Shown one piece after another: positions 8,192 through 18,895 of a stretch of 64,000 nt of DNA. The translations under genes and the position numbers were made by a program. The notes beneath the pieces are model-generated. The model had not been told where the DNA came from and ran no database searches. It saw only the letters and a program-made list of their open reading frames with translations. Source of the stretch: Allomuricauda sp. (GTDB lineage: Bacteria > Bacteroidota > Bacteroidia > Flavobacteriales > Flavobacteriaceae). Where the stretch lies: the NCBI RefSeq assembly GCF_002699205.1, contig NZ_PABT01000052.1, positions 1 through 64,000 on the forward strand, read 5' to 3'. Numbering within the stretch: position 1 is the stretch's first letter; every line of letters begins with the position of its first letter.

Positions 8192-9988
8192 ATGAAACTT
8201 ATTTTTTCCATTTGTGCGTTTTTCATGGGTCTCATACTAATCGCACAGACCAATACCTATCAAATTTCTTTTGATAATGCTGTTCATCACGAGGCGGTGA
8301 TTGAGGCCTCCTTTCCCGATTTAATAATGGATACAGTTGAATTTCGGATGAGCAGGACTTCTCCCGGTCGCTATGCCCTGCATGAATTCGCGAAAAACGT
8401 CTACGGTTTTGAAGCTACGGATAGCAAAGGAAATGCATTGGCAATTCATCGCCCTAACCCTTATGCATGGCACGTTACTGGACATGATGGCACCATAAAT
8501 ATTAAATACACTTTGTTTGCCAATCGTGGTGGGGGAACATACTCACAAGTGGACGAAACGCATGCACACCTCAATATTCCGGCGACATTTATGTTTTCTC
8601 CAGATCTGAGCGAGCGAAAAATTGAGGTGACTTTTAATGTTAGGGAAGATTTGGATTGGAAGGTGGCCACCCAGCTTCCTTTGGTCTCTGGTACTACGTA
8701 TGCTGCTCCCAACCTTTATTATTTTATGGATAGCCCTACGGAAATAAGCAATTATATGCTCCATTCCTTTACGGTGGATGGGAAAAAAATCAATCTTGTG
8801 CTACACCACAATGGAACGGAAGAAGAGGCCGACACGTATTTTGAAAAAGTAAAAAAAGTGGTGCTTGCAGAAAAAGAGGTTTATGGTGAACTGCCCGAGT
8901 TTGATTATGGCAGTTACACATTTCTAGCCTGCTATATTCCCAATGCCTCCGGAGATGGTATGGAGCACCGAAACTCCACTGTTGTAACGAGTACACGTAG
9001 CTTGGCCAACGGAGGGATGGAACGTAATATAGGAACTGTTTCCCATGAATTTTTCCATGCTTGGAACGTCGAACGTATTCGCCCAAAAAGTTTGGAGCCT
9101 TTTGATTTTGAAGAAGCGAATATGAGCGGAGCCCTATGGTTTGCCGAAGGATTTACCAGTTATTACACGGGCCTGATTTTGTGTAGAGCTGGCCTTACTT
9201 CCCCTAAAGAATATGTAGAGGGTTTGGCGGGAACTTTCAATTATGTTTGGAACTCTCCTGCACTACAGTTTTTCAACCCCATTGAAATGAGCTTTCAGGC
9301 TCCTTTTGTGGATGCCGCAACCTCTGTTGATCCTGTTAACCGGGACAATACATTTATTTCGTATTATTCCTACGGAAGTGTTTTGGGCTTGGCTTTAGAC
9401 TTATCTCTAAGGGAAAAAGGTCTAAACCTAGATGATTTTATGAAACTCGTCTGGAAGAAATATGGTAAGACAGAAATTCCATATACCATCCAAAATCTCC
9501 ATGATGCCTTGGGCGAATACGCAGGAAAAGAATTTGGGGACCACTTCTTCAACAACTATATCTACAAAAGCGAAATGCCCGATTACAAAACGCTTATGGC
9601 ATCGGTAGGTGTACTATTGGAACAGCTTGAGCAAAAGCCTTATTTTGGAGCTTTCACATCTATGAGTGCAGATAAATCTGGCTATACCATACTGAGGAAC
9701 ACAAAAATGGGCAGTCCTGCCTACTTGGCGGGTCTGGATAACGGTGATGTTATTTTAAGCATCAATGACAAACCGTTTGACGAAGACCAAAAATTTGATG
9801 ATTACTTGAAACAATTCAACTTAGGGGAAAAGTTACAGGTTAAATTCACCCGATACGGAAAAGAAAAAAATACAGAGCTGATTTTAACACCAAGTCCGGA
9901 TTATTCGTTTAGTCTGATGGAGGACAAAGAGCAAAAACCATCAAAAAAAATGCTTGAGCAACGAAAAGAATGGCTAAAAGCGGAATAA
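8192..9988 (+). CDS. M61 glycyl-aminopeptidase family protein with PDZ domain
   Basis: A signal peptide (MKLIFSICAFFMGLILIAQ) precedes an N-terminal beta domain and a gluzincin catalytic domain. The zinc site is explicit: H285-E-F-F-H289 followed by AWNVERIRP, with the third ligand E319 in WFAEGFTSYY. A PDZ domain occupies roughly residues 495-580 (GSPAYLAGLDNGDVILSIND). M61 enzymes are metallo-aminopeptidases; with this signal it should work in the periplasm on short peptides. The size (598 aa) is normal for the family. It is a single-gene unit with a weak TATCTTAG element at about 8161. Confidence 0.92.
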   Translation: MKLIFSICAFFMGLILIAQTNTYQISFDNAVHHEAVIEASFPDLIMDTVEFRMSRTSPGRYALHEFAKNVYGFEATDSKGNALAIHRPNPYAWHVTGHDGTINIKYTLFANRGGGTYSQVDETHAHLNIPATFMFSPDLSERKIEVTFNVREDLDWKVATQLPLVSGTTYAAPNLYYFMDSPTEISNYMLHSFTVDGKKINLVLHHNGTEEEADTYFEKVKKVVLAEKEVYGELPEFDYGSYTFLACYIPNASGDGMEHRNSTVVTSTRSLANGGMERNIGTVSHEFFHAWNVERIRPKSLEPFDFEEANMSGALWFAEGFTSYYTGLILCRAGLTSPKEYVEGLAGTFNYVWNSPALQFFNPIEMSFQAPFVDAATSVDPVNRDNTFISYYSYGSVLGLALDLSLREKGLNLDDFMKLVWKKYGKTEIPYTIQNLHDALGEYAGKEFGDHFFNNYIYKSEMPDYKTLMASVGVLLEQLEQKPYFGAFTSMSADKSGYTILRNTKMGSPAYLAGLDNGDVILSINDKPFDEDQKFDDYLKQFNLGEKLQVKFTRYGKEKNTELILTPSPDYSFSLMEDKEQKPSKKMLEQRKEWLKAE

Positions 9989-10161
9989 ATGGTCAGTTAC
10001 AAACATGAAAGGTTTTTGAAGGGTATGTGACCGATTTGTGCGCCTAGACTGGGAAAGGTATCTTTTAATAAACTGTATCAAACGATGAAATAGAAACTGC
10101 CTTAATTAAGTGGTTTTGGCACCACCAATTCAGGGATAGGTCATAATTATATTATATGGTT

Positions 10162-10211
10162 ATTATTGTTTTTCGATAATTTAATTATATTTATTATCGA
10201 AAAACAATAAT
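10162..10211. promoter_or_regulatory. Paired-dyad operator (19-bp inverted repeat) before DUF2975/XRE operon
   Basis: The arm TTATTGTTTTTCGATAAT (10163-10180) is repeated perfectly inverted at 10193-10210, with one more A/T pair outside and a 12-bp AT spacer. Each arm is itself an imperfect dyad: TATTG-N5-CGATA on the left and TATCG-N5-CAATA on the right. The two dyads are centred 31 bp apart, about three helical turns. The right arm ends 5 bp before the DUF2975 start codon. This is what one expects for cooperative binding by the Cro/C1-type regulator encoded at 10771. Confidence 0.6.
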
Positions 10212-10215
10212 TTAA

Positions 10216-10767
10216 ATGAAAAAATCAATCACTTATTTAAAATATATCGTCAACTTTTTGTTGATTGCCCTTGCACTCGATATACTCTCAAAGGGTTTGA
10301 AATTTCCATTGATAATTCTGGCAAAATTCAATTTGATCCATGAATACACTCCCTCAGATTTCAATATTTTGGATATCATCTTACTTACCATCAATTTGAT
10401 TCTGTTAATGTATATGGGATGGTTACTATTAAAACTCAGGAAAACTGTGCATAACCCCGAATCGAAATCACTCTTTTCGAAAGAAAATAAATCGATTTTC
10501 AAAAAGGTAGGCAAAGGATTCATTTATTACTCCATTGCCATTTTTATTATACGAGTACTGGAACTTTATTCTGAGAACACCGATATTACCAACAATCCAA
10601 GCGCACACGATTTTGTTTATAGTTCAAACTATAGCCTAGGATATCATATGGGAGAGGCCATTGGTGGCAGAATTCCAGGATTGGTAATCGGGATATTTAT
10701 TTTGATTTTGGCCGACCTAATTCAAGATGGATATCATTTAAAGGAAGAAAACGACCTTACCATTTAA
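10216..10767 (+). CDS. DUF2975 family membrane protein
   Basis: The 183-residue protein has four hydrophobic segments (about residues 8-28, 48-74, 94-113, 148-172), matching the four-helix DUF2975 family. Nothing in it suggests catalysis. In many Firmicutes and Bacteroidota this family is encoded directly upstream of a small Cro/C1-type regulator, as here (3 nt to the next start). The inverted repeat at 10162-10211 ends 5 nt before its ATG, so operator and ribosome-binding region almost coincide and no clear Shine-Dalgarno sequence is visible. Function unknown; an inner-membrane role in stress or development has been guessed for the pair but is not established. Confidence 0.8.
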   Translation: MKKSITYLKYIVNFLLIALALDILSKGLKFPLIILAKFNLIHEYTPSDFNILDIILLTINLILLMYMGWLLLKLRKTVHNPESKSLFSKENKSIFKKVGKGFIYYSIAIFIIRVLELYSENTDITNNPSAHDFVYSSNYSLGYHMGEAIGGRIPGLVIGIFILILADLIQDGYHLKEENDLTI

Positions 10768-10770
10768 AAT

Positions 10771-10977
10771 ATGGCCATAATAATAAACTTGGACGCAGTG
10801 TTGGTTAAACGTGGGATGAAAAGCAATGAACTTGCCCAAAAAATTGGGATAACCACGGCCAATTTGTCTATTCTGAAAACGGGAAAAGCCAAGGCAATTC
10901 GGTTTTCCACACTTGAAGCCATCTGTAGAGCGTTGGATTGCCAACCTGGGGATATATTGGAATATTCGGAAGAATAG
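10771..10977 (+). CDS. Small Cro/C1-type (XRE) transcriptional regulator
   Basis: The whole 68-residue protein is one helix-turn-helix domain of the YozG-like type: KRGMKSNELAQKIGITTANLSILKTGKAKAIRFSTLEAICRALDCQPGDILEY in outline, with the recognition helix around residues 27-36. It starts 3 nt after the DUF2975 stop, so the two are co-transcribed. It most likely autoregulates through the paired dyads at 10162-10211. Confidence 0.88.
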   Translation: MAIIINLDAVLVKRGMKSNELAQKIGITTANLSILKTGKAKAIRFSTLEAICRALDCQPGDILEYSEE

Positions 10978-10990
10978 GTTCCTAACTATA

Positions 10991-11680
10991 CTAGTTTGCA
11001 ATAATAAACCCAACTACTTTTTTGATACCTCTTTCTTCCTCAAGGTCAATATTATTTTTCTTTATGTAGTCTTCTATTTCGTTCTCCATTGAATCAAATA
11101 ACTTCGCAAACTTCTTACGCTTTGTCGGCATTTTCTCGATTGGTCCATCTTTGTCCAACTTGATAAAAAACGTTTCACTGGCCTTTGTAAAATAGGCATC
11201 CTTGCTTTTTGAAAAATTATCTGTCGCCTCCCTTCCTTCAACGAAACGTTTTCTTTGTTTCTTGTATACGGATACCCTATCGGTTGTTACCAATTCAACA
11301 TAATATCCTGGCATTCTCTCCTCTTGATTGTAAAGCGTAGTATACGTAAGGCCACTGTCTCTAAAAACAATCTTGTAATCCCGTCTGGAATTGTCCAAGA
11401 CCAATATTTTATCTTCGGCAATCTGCACCTCTATTTCATCATCTTTGGCATTGTATCTGGCCAAATAGAGTTTTTCATCAGGATATAGCATGGCGGGCAT
11501 AAAATCATCGTTCATATAAGGCGTACCGTCCACACCCACATATTCATTATAAATCTCTCCCCTATTTTTTTGCACCTGCAGATTAACCTCCACAGTCCGG
11601 ACTACCTCTGGAGTAATATTTTGTCCTATAACAGCCCATGGGAGTATAGCAACAGTCACAAAGAAGAAAGCGATTTTCAT
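10991..11680 (-). CDS. Exported protein of unknown function
   Basis: I chose the internal ATG at 11680, because MKIAFFFVTVAILPWAVIGQ is a clean signal peptide; a start at 11701 adds seven residues (MVNYVFS). The mature part (~210 residues) is rich in charged residues and beta-strand-like stretches (residues ~60-140 numbered from this start), with a lysine-rich helical C-terminus (FSKSKDAYFTKASETFFIKLDKDG, then KRKKFAKLFDSMENEIEDYIKKNN). I do not recognise a family. It is convergent with the XRE regulator gene and monocistronic. Confidence 0.65.
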   Translation of the reverse strand: MKIAFFFVTVAILPWAVIGQNITPEVVRTVEVNLQVQKNRGEIYNEYVGVDGTPYMNDDFMPAMLYPDEKLYLARYNAKDDEIEVQIAEDKILVLDNSRRDYKIVFRDSGLTYTTLYNQEERMPGYYVELVTTDRVSVYKKQRKRFVEGREATDNFSKSKDAYFTKASETFFIKLDKDGPIEKMPTKRKKFAKLFDSMENEIEDYIKKNNIDLEEERGIKKVVGFIIAN

Positions 11681-11883
11681 ACTAAAAACGTAATTAACCA
11701 AGGTTATCTTCAGCTATTCTTCACAAGCATATGCCCAAATTTGCCCGTAAATCAAGCTTCATTTCCTACAAGTTATTGATTTTAATCACTCTAAGAAAAA
11801 ACGCGCCCATTAAAATTACACATTAGAAGTCAAAATATGATTCTTTAATTTTGGGCGATTCATATTTTCGAATATCACAAAAA

Positions 11884-11909
11884 AAAAGCCGCTCAGTTGA
11901 GCGGCTTTT
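11884..11909 (-). terminator. Rho-independent terminator of atpDC
   Basis: A 12-bp perfect stem AAAAGCCGCTCA / TGAGCGGCTTTT with a 2-nt spacer lies 20 bp beyond the atpC stop. The T run on the minus strand is seven long. Confidence 0.85.
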
Positions 11910-11928
11910 GAGAATGAATTCATTTATT

Positions 11929-12207
11929 TTAATCAGCCAAAACAATAACTTTATTGTCCTTCATCTCCACTGTTCCGCTTGTAATTGCCAACACGGTTTC
12001 TCCATTGTTTCCTTTGGAAAATTTGTCCTCAAAATCCTCATCAATGGTAATGTCCCCCTGCAATTTAACGTTACCTGCTTGTAATAGAGATACAATCGGT
12101 GCGTGGTTTTCCAACATTTGGAACTCACCATTTACACCTGGAAGAGTAACCGCGGTTACATCGCCTGAGAATAAAGTAGCTTCGGGTGATACGATTTCTA
12201 AATACAT
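11929..12207 (-). CDS. atpC: F1Fo ATP synthase epsilon subunit (beta-sandwich domain)
   Basis: Starting at the ATG at 12207 gives MYLEIVSPEATLFSGDVTAVTLPGV..., the canonical start of the epsilon N-terminal beta-sandwich; the longer frame to 12261 adds 18 residues encoded by repetitive spacer DNA and is unlikely. At 93 residues it consists of the beta-sandwich only (GEFQMLENHAPIVSLLQAG is the conserved core) and lacks the C-terminal helical hairpin that inhibits the enzyme in E. coli. Short epsilon subunits of this kind are usual in Bacteroidota. It follows atpD on the same strand after a 74-nt spacer. Confidence 0.93.
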   Translation of the reverse strand: MYLEIVSPEATLFSGDVTAVTLPGVNGEFQMLENHAPIVSLLQAGNVKLQGDITIDEDFEDKFSKGNNGETVLAITSGTVEMKDNKVIVLAD

Positions 12208-12214
12208 ATTTATT

Positions 12215-12265
12215 AGTATTGAGATATGAGATATAAGTATTGAGATAATTCTACTCCTCAATACT
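12215..12265. repeat. AGTATTGAG repeats in the atpD-atpC spacer
   Basis: AGTATTGAG occurs at 12215-12223 and 12236-12244, and its inverse CTCAATACT at 12257-12265. In the mRNA either direct copy can pair with the inverse one to form a 9-bp stem, the closer pair with a 12-nt loop. The sequence between is a loose ATTGAGATATGAG minisatellite. Confidence 0.6.
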
Positions 12266-12281
12266 GGCCTCCCAATTCTGT

Positions 12282-13802
<1,521 letters not shown>

Positions 13803-13845
13803 TTATAATTGAATACACGGAAAATAACCGCTATTTTTTCGGCTG

Positions 13846-13853
13846 CAAAGATA
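13846..13853 (-). promoter_or_regulatory. -7 element of the atpDC promoter
   Basis: On the minus strand TATCTTTG followed by CAGCC matches the Bacteroidota -7 consensus TAnnTTTG; it lies 56 bp before the atpD start codon. No clear -33 TTG is visible. Confidence 0.6.
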
Positions 13854-13902
13854 TGCTTTTACATTTTTATTCAGAAACCGATTTCAGTTTTTTTTAAATA
13901 AA

Positions 13903-13929
13903 AAAGGCGTTGGAAAACCCAACGCCTTT
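13903..13929 (-). terminator. Rho-independent terminator of the 920-residue TonB receptor gene
   Basis: A perfect 11-bp stem AAAGGCGTTGG / CCAACGCCTTT with a 5-nt loop begins 22 bp past the receptor stop, with a T6 run on the minus strand. Confidence 0.85.
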
Positions 13930-13951
13930 ACTTTTTCTTATTTACTGCTTT

Positions 13952-16714
13952 TTAAGGATTTATACTCCATGATAGATAGTAAATGGAACCTACATATCCA
14001 GTTCCGATTGCAGTATAGTATTCATCTCCCAATATATTGGACCCACCTGCTTTGAAAACTGACTTAATGGATGGCACTGAATAGTTGATCTGGGCATCCA
14101 ACACGGTATATGCCGGAATGTCGCCATCAGCAAAAGAGGCTTCCCAATAATAACTGTCACTCCATCTGTAGTTTATGTTAAATCCAAAGTTCTTGAAAAG
14201 TTCCGTATTACCAAAAGACGCTTTTACCTTATGTTTGGGTGTATTGAAATTAGTCCTTAAATCTGGGTATTTACCCTCATCGATATCCAAATCGGCATAG
14301 GTATAGTTAACACCTAGATCAAAATCTCCTAGTTTGTAATCCAGACCTACTGTTCCCCCATAAGAATTAACGTCAGCCTCTGAGTTGGTATAGGTTTGAT
14401 AGACTTGATAATCATCATTGCTAAGAGCGGCCAAGGACAAGCCTCCGTCTCCTGCCTCACCATATAATGGGACGGCCACCGTAGTGTTTGCTAAGAAATT
14501 GGTGTAACTATTGTAATACCCACTCAAATCAATTGTTAATTTACCTAATTGAGCCCTGTATCCAGCTTCAAAAGCCGTAATTTCTTCTGGTTTCACCAAG
14601 GGTGTCTCCACTGCTTCAGGTGCGCCTGCAAGCAATGAACTTATCGAATACGCATTTTCATAGGCTTCGCGACCAACAATTTCCACGGTAGCAGGCTGAC
14701 CGTACTCCTCCTGACCAGCTTGACTAACGCTAATTGTTCTGACATCCCTATCTAAGTTATCTGGTGCTGAACCTACCAATATAGCAGAACCTGCATCTAA
14801 TCCTATAAACAAATCCTGGGTGGTCGGGTTTCTAAATCCCTGTTGAACTGAGACCCTTAGATTATGGTTTCTTTCTTCCCCAAGGGTATAGGCAAACGAT
14901 ACTCTTGGTGAAAGGAATCCATCAAAAAATTCATTTTTATCATAACGGGCAGAACCTGTGAACTTCAAACGGTCGTCCAAAAATTTCTTTTGCACTTGAA
15001 GGTAAGCTCCATATTCGTTGTACTTAATGGGACCATCAATATCGGTAAAAATTGTCCCTTGGGAATTCAGTTCATATTCCCTAAACGAGCCTCCAATTTG
15101 GATATCTGCCCAATCATCTATCAAATGGGCCAAATTATAGTTACCATTGACATGACGGAACTTGGTTTTATCAATAAACTTGGCGCCAGTGGTCAAATCC
15201 CCGTCATTGATTACTTTGTTGAATGCGTTTTCGAAAGCAGTGGTTCCCGGAACCAACCTTCCTTGGTCTGCGGCTTGTCTACCAGCAATATGTGCTTGCT
15301 CGGAAGCTTGTTCCGGAGTTAACCCTCCAGCCTGGATACCTCCAAGGTATGTTGGGATGTAAGCACTTGCATAATCTGTGAACCATTGCGTATCTGACTT
15401 CCAGGCCCTATTCACATTAATTGCAGCAAAACGCGTGTCGTAGGCATCCCCTGAATTTTCTGAAACGATATACCCCCTGATAAAGAAGTTATCGTTTTTG
15501 ATTTCCAATCTATGCTGTTGCATGGTAAAACCGCTAACCGCATAACGGTTGGCACCTTGATAAATGGTTGTTCCACGACCAATTCGACTGTTCAAAATAA
15601 TTTCGAAATCATCCGCAAAAGGTCGGTAATGCACTGCAAAATCCGATTTTACACTTTCTGCTCCATAATCTGCCAAATCGGCCTCATCATAACCTGTCCT
15701 CGAAATTAATGCGGAACCAACTGTTCCCGTAGGAAAACCAGCAGCAGCATCAAAATCCAAAACTGTTGAAACTTCATCTCCATACACATTTAATCCGTCA
15801 TAGGCCGGGTTGGAACGATCTGCTCCTGGATTATTTAAATCCACTCGGCTATTGGCATGCCAATCTTCACCTGTCATAACAGACAAGTTGGCTTTAACGG
15901 CCAATTTATCACTAAATGCATGTGCTGCACGTACACCAAAATCTTTGTAAAAATTAGTTCCTGCTGCATCTTGGGTGGTTACCCCTCCTTTAGCGTATGC
16001 ACTTATTCCCTGAAAATCGAATGGGTTTTTACTGGTCATAAACAGTATACCGTTGAAAGCACCTGCTCCATAAAGTGCAGAAGATGCACCTGGAAGGATC
16101 TCTACGCTCTGAACATCCAATTCGGACATACCCACTAGGTTACCCAGTACAAAATTAAGCCCAGGGGCGGTGTTGTCCATTCCATCTACCAACTGCAAGA
16201 ACCTGTTATTGGCAAAAGTTGCAAAACCTCTGGTGTTCACTGACTGAAATGTCAAACTGTTGGTGTTGATGTCCACGCCCTTCAAGTTTTGCAGTCCACC
16301 ATAAAAAGATTCTGCGGTTGTGTTCTTAATTTCCCTAAGTCCAAATCGTTCTACGGATACAGGGGACTCAAAAATACGTTCCGGTGTTCTCGATGCCGAT
16401 ATCACGATTTCGTCCAGCAGCGTGTTGGCTTCGGAGAGCGTAATGGATAACGTCTGGTTGTTTGAAGTTACATTCGCTGTAAAATCAGAAAAGCCAATAC
16501 TGGAAAATTGAAGCTGAAAAGGAGGCTCTTCATCAGTATTAAATGTAAAATTTCCGTCAAAGTCCGTAGTGGTTCCTTCTGCCTTACCTACTAGAACCAC
16601 ATTGGCCCCAGGTATAGGTTCATTGTTTTCATCAACTACTTTTCCCTTTACGGTAGTTTGACCATAAGTAGCCAAACCAAGCAGCATTAGGGAAACAAAC
16701 ATAAGTCTTTTCAT
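13952..16714 (-). CDS. TonB-dependent receptor with carboxypeptidase-regulatory-like domain
   Basis: The 920-residue outer-membrane protein has a signal peptide (MKRLMFVSLMLLGLATYGQ), a CarboxypepD_reg-like beta-sandwich (residues ~20-100: GKVVDENNEPIPGANVVLVG), a plug with SRTPERIFESPVSVE and a ~700-residue barrel ending in YLSWSINP. The plug lacks the SusC-type signature and no susD partner is adjacent. The central part of the plug (ILPGASSALYGAGAFNGILFM) is well kept, so it should be a functional gated channel. The ligand is unknown. Single-gene unit with its own terminator. Confidence 0.88.
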   Translation of the reverse strand: MKRLMFVSLMLLGLATYGQTTVKGKVVDENNEPIPGANVVLVGKAEGTTTDFDGNFTFNTDEEPPFQLQFSSIGFSDFTANVTSNNQTLSITLSEANTLLDEIVISASRTPERIFESPVSVERFGLREIKNTTAESFYGGLQNLKGVDINTNSLTFQSVNTRGFATFANNRFLQLVDGMDNTAPGLNFVLGNLVGMSELDVQSVEILPGASSALYGAGAFNGILFMTSKNPFDFQGISAYAKGGVTTQDAAGTNFYKDFGVRAAHAFSDKLAVKANLSVMTGEDWHANSRVDLNNPGADRSNPAYDGLNVYGDEVSTVLDFDAAAGFPTGTVGSALISRTGYDEADLADYGAESVKSDFAVHYRPFADDFEIILNSRIGRGTTIYQGANRYAVSGFTMQQHRLEIKNDNFFIRGYIVSENSGDAYDTRFAAINVNRAWKSDTQWFTDYASAYIPTYLGGIQAGGLTPEQASEQAHIAGRQAADQGRLVPGTTAFENAFNKVINDGDLTTGAKFIDKTKFRHVNGNYNLAHLIDDWADIQIGGSFREYELNSQGTIFTDIDGPIKYNEYGAYLQVQKKFLDDRLKFTGSARYDKNEFFDGFLSPRVSFAYTLGEERNHNLRVSVQQGFRNPTTQDLFIGLDAGSAILVGSAPDNLDRDVRTISVSQAGQEEYGQPATVEIVGREAYENAYSISSLLAGAPEAVETPLVKPEEITAFEAGYRAQLGKLTIDLSGYYNSYTNFLANTTVAVPLYGEAGDGGLSLAALSNDDYQVYQTYTNSEADVNSYGGTVGLDYKLGDFDLGVNYTYADLDIDEGKYPDLRTNFNTPKHKVKASFGNTELFKNFGFNINYRWSDSYYWEASFADGDIPAYTVLDAQINYSVPSIKSVFKAGGSNILGDEYYTAIGTGYVGSIYYLSWSINP

Positions 16715-16869
16715 TTGCTATGGATTAGAGTTAATTTAGTTTATGTGCTTGTTAAGTATCAATGGGGAAGATACATTTTTTTTTATTTCAATTATACAAA
16801 TTTGAAAAAAATTATGCATGCATAATACTTTTTTGGTAAAAAATAATACCTAAATATACGTTTTCAATA

Positions 16870-16897
16870 AAAAAGGCGCTGATTTCAGCGCCTTTTT
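16870..16897 (-). terminator. Rho-independent terminator of glmS
   Basis: A 13-bp stem built on AAAAGGCGCTGA / TCAGCGCCTTTT with a two-base spacer lies 27 bp beyond the glmS stop, with a T run on the minus strand. Confidence 0.85.
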
Positions 16898-16923
16898 CCA
16901 ATTAACTCAATATTTTTTATGTA

Positions 16924-18771
16924 TTACTCCACTGTAACCGATTTAGCCAAATTTCTTGGTTGATCTACATTACAACCTCTCATAACGGCAATATGGTATG
17001 ATAACAATTGTAGTGGAATCGTTGTTAGCAATGGAGATAGACTTTCTGGTGTATCCGGAACCTCAATTACATGGTCCGCCAATTCCTTAACGGTCTCATC
17101 ACCTTCAGTAACAATTGCAATGATCTTCCCCTTTCTCGACTTAATTTCCTGAATATTACTGACCACCTTGTCGTAGTGTCCTTTTTTTGTAGCAATCACC
17201 ACAACGGGCATTTGCTCATCAATCAGGGCAATGGGTCCATGCTTCATTTCGGCTGCGGGATAACCTTCAGCGTGGATATAACTGATTTCTTTTAATTTAA
17301 GCGCACCTTCCAAAGCTACCGGGAAATTATATCCCCTTCCTAAATACAGACAATTGGCTGAATCTTTATAGGTTTCGGAAATTTGCTCTACCAACGCATT
17401 GGAGAGCAATGCTTTTTCCACTTTTGCCGGTATGGCCTCAAGCTCTGCCAAATATTCGTGATACTTGGACTGGGAAAGGGTTCCTTTTTCCTGGGCCAAT
17501 TTCAACGCTATCAAGGTCAATACTGTAATTTGTGTGGTAAATGCCTTTGTTGAAGCCACTCCAATTTCCGGACCTGCATGGGTATATGCCCCTGCATGGG
17601 TTTCCCTGGCAATGGACGAACCTACCACATTACACACGCCGAATACAAACGCACCCTTTTCTTTTGCAAGTTTTATTGCGGCCAATGTGTCCGCGGTTTC
17701 TCCGGATTGCGATATGGCGATCAGAACATCATTCTCGGTAATTACCGGATTTCGATACCTAAATTCAGAGGCATACTCCACCTCGACCGGTATCCTGGCC
17801 ATATCTTCAAAAATATACTCTGCCACCAATCCAGCGTGCCATGATGTTCCACAGGCAACAATAATGATTCTCTGGGCATTAAGGAATTTTTCAAGGTTTT
17901 GGTCAATCCCAGCCATTCTAACAATTCCCTTATCGGCCAACAAACGCCCTCGATAAGTGTCCATTATAGCTTTGGGCTGCTCATAAATTTCTTTGAGCAT
18001 GAAATGATCGTACCCTCCTTTTTCAATTTCCTCCAGGTTGAGCTGAAGTTCCAAAATGTTTGGATAGGCAATAGCATCATCCTTTATTTTTCGAAGCTTG
18101 ATTTCCTTTCCTATTCTTACGATTGCCATTTCCTCATCTTCCAGATAAACGGCATTGTTCGTAAATTCAATGAAGGGAGAGGCATCGGAAGCAATGAAGT
18201 ATTCGTTTTCGCCAATTCCTATGGCAAGCGGACTACCCAATTTTGCCACCACAATTTCATCAGGCTTGTTCTTATCAAAAACAGCAATGGCGTATGCTCC
18301 TACAACTTGGTTCAATGCAATTTGAACTGCTTTACCGAGCTTTACCCCTTCTTTTTTCTTTACTTCTTCGATTAGGTTGATAAGCACCTCTGTATCTGTG
18401 TCGGATTCAAAAGTGTAACCTCTCTTTACCAAGGCCTGCTTAATGGATTCATAATTTTCAATGATTCCATTATGTATGATGACCAAATCACCGGAATTGG
18501 AATAATGTGGATGGGAATTTACATCGTTAGGGACACCATGTGTCGCCCATCGTGTATGGCCTAAACCCAACTTCCCTTTTGTGGGAATAGTGTTTTCGAC
18601 CTTGTTTTTTAAATCTTCTACTTTTCCTTTTGTTTTGGTCAGATGGATATTCTCTCCATCGAACAGGGTCACTCCCGCACTGTCGTATCCTCTATACTCC
18701 AGTCTTTGCAAACCTTTTATAATAATTGGATAGGCATCTCTATGTCCAATATATCCTACTATTCCACACAT
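16924..18771 (-). CDS. glmS: Glutamine--fructose-6-phosphate aminotransferase (isomerizing)
   Basis: The 615-residue protein begins MCGIVGYIG, exposing the catalytic Cys2 of the N-terminal glutamine amidotransferase domain (to ~225, with GHTRWATHG). Two SIS sugar-isomerase domains follow (~290-430 with SQSGETADT, and ~465-605), and it ends DQPRNLAKSVTVE with the usual C-terminal tail. It makes glucosamine-6-phosphate from fructose-6-phosphate and glutamine, the first step to UDP-GlcNAc for peptidoglycan and LPS. The leader (about 40 nt from the putative promoter) is far too short for a glmS ribozyme. Confidence 0.98.
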   Translation of the reverse strand: MCGIVGYIGHRDAYPIIIKGLQRLEYRGYDSAGVTLFDGENIHLTKTKGKVEDLKNKVENTIPTKGKLGLGHTRWATHGVPNDVNSHPHYSNSGDLVIIHNGIIENYESIKQALVKRGYTFESDTDTEVLINLIEEVKKKEGVKLGKAVQIALNQVVGAYAIAVFDKNKPDEIVVAKLGSPLAIGIGENEYFIASDASPFIEFTNNAVYLEDEEMAIVRIGKEIKLRKIKDDAIAYPNILELQLNLEEIEKGGYDHFMLKEIYEQPKAIMDTYRGRLLADKGIVRMAGIDQNLEKFLNAQRIIIVACGTSWHAGLVAEYIFEDMARIPVEVEYASEFRYRNPVITENDVLIAISQSGETADTLAAIKLAKEKGAFVFGVCNVVGSSIARETHAGAYTHAGPEIGVASTKAFTTQITVLTLIALKLAQEKGTLSQSKYHEYLAELEAIPAKVEKALLSNALVEQISETYKDSANCLYLGRGYNFPVALEGALKLKEISYIHAEGYPAAEMKHGPIALIDEQMPVVVIATKKGHYDKVVSNIQEIKSRKGKIIAIVTEGDETVKELADHVIEVPDTPESLSPLLTTIPLQLLSYHIAVMRGCNVDQPRNLAKSVTVE

Positions 18772-18811
18772 AAGCTTTATTTTAGTTAACGACCATTGGG
18801 GGGGTGGTCAT

Positions 18812-18819
18812 CAAATTTA
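18812..18819 (-). promoter_or_regulatory. -7 element of the glmS promoter
   Basis: On the minus strand TAAATTTG fits TAnnTTTG; it ends 40 bp before the glmS start codon. Confidence 0.5.
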
Positions 18820-18895
18820 GAATGTATACGTTAAAATATGTAGTTCTGGTTGTTTAAAACGATAAACGTTCGAAAAACCACGATAAATTCAAAGT

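Noticed and set aside
17899-18375. 158-codon plus-strand ORF inside glmS
   Set aside because: Antisense shadow of glmS; lacks a domain or start context.
18772-18895. glmS ribozyme in the glmS leader
   Set aside because: Only about 40 nt separate the promoter-like element and ATG; no ribozyme core is possible.
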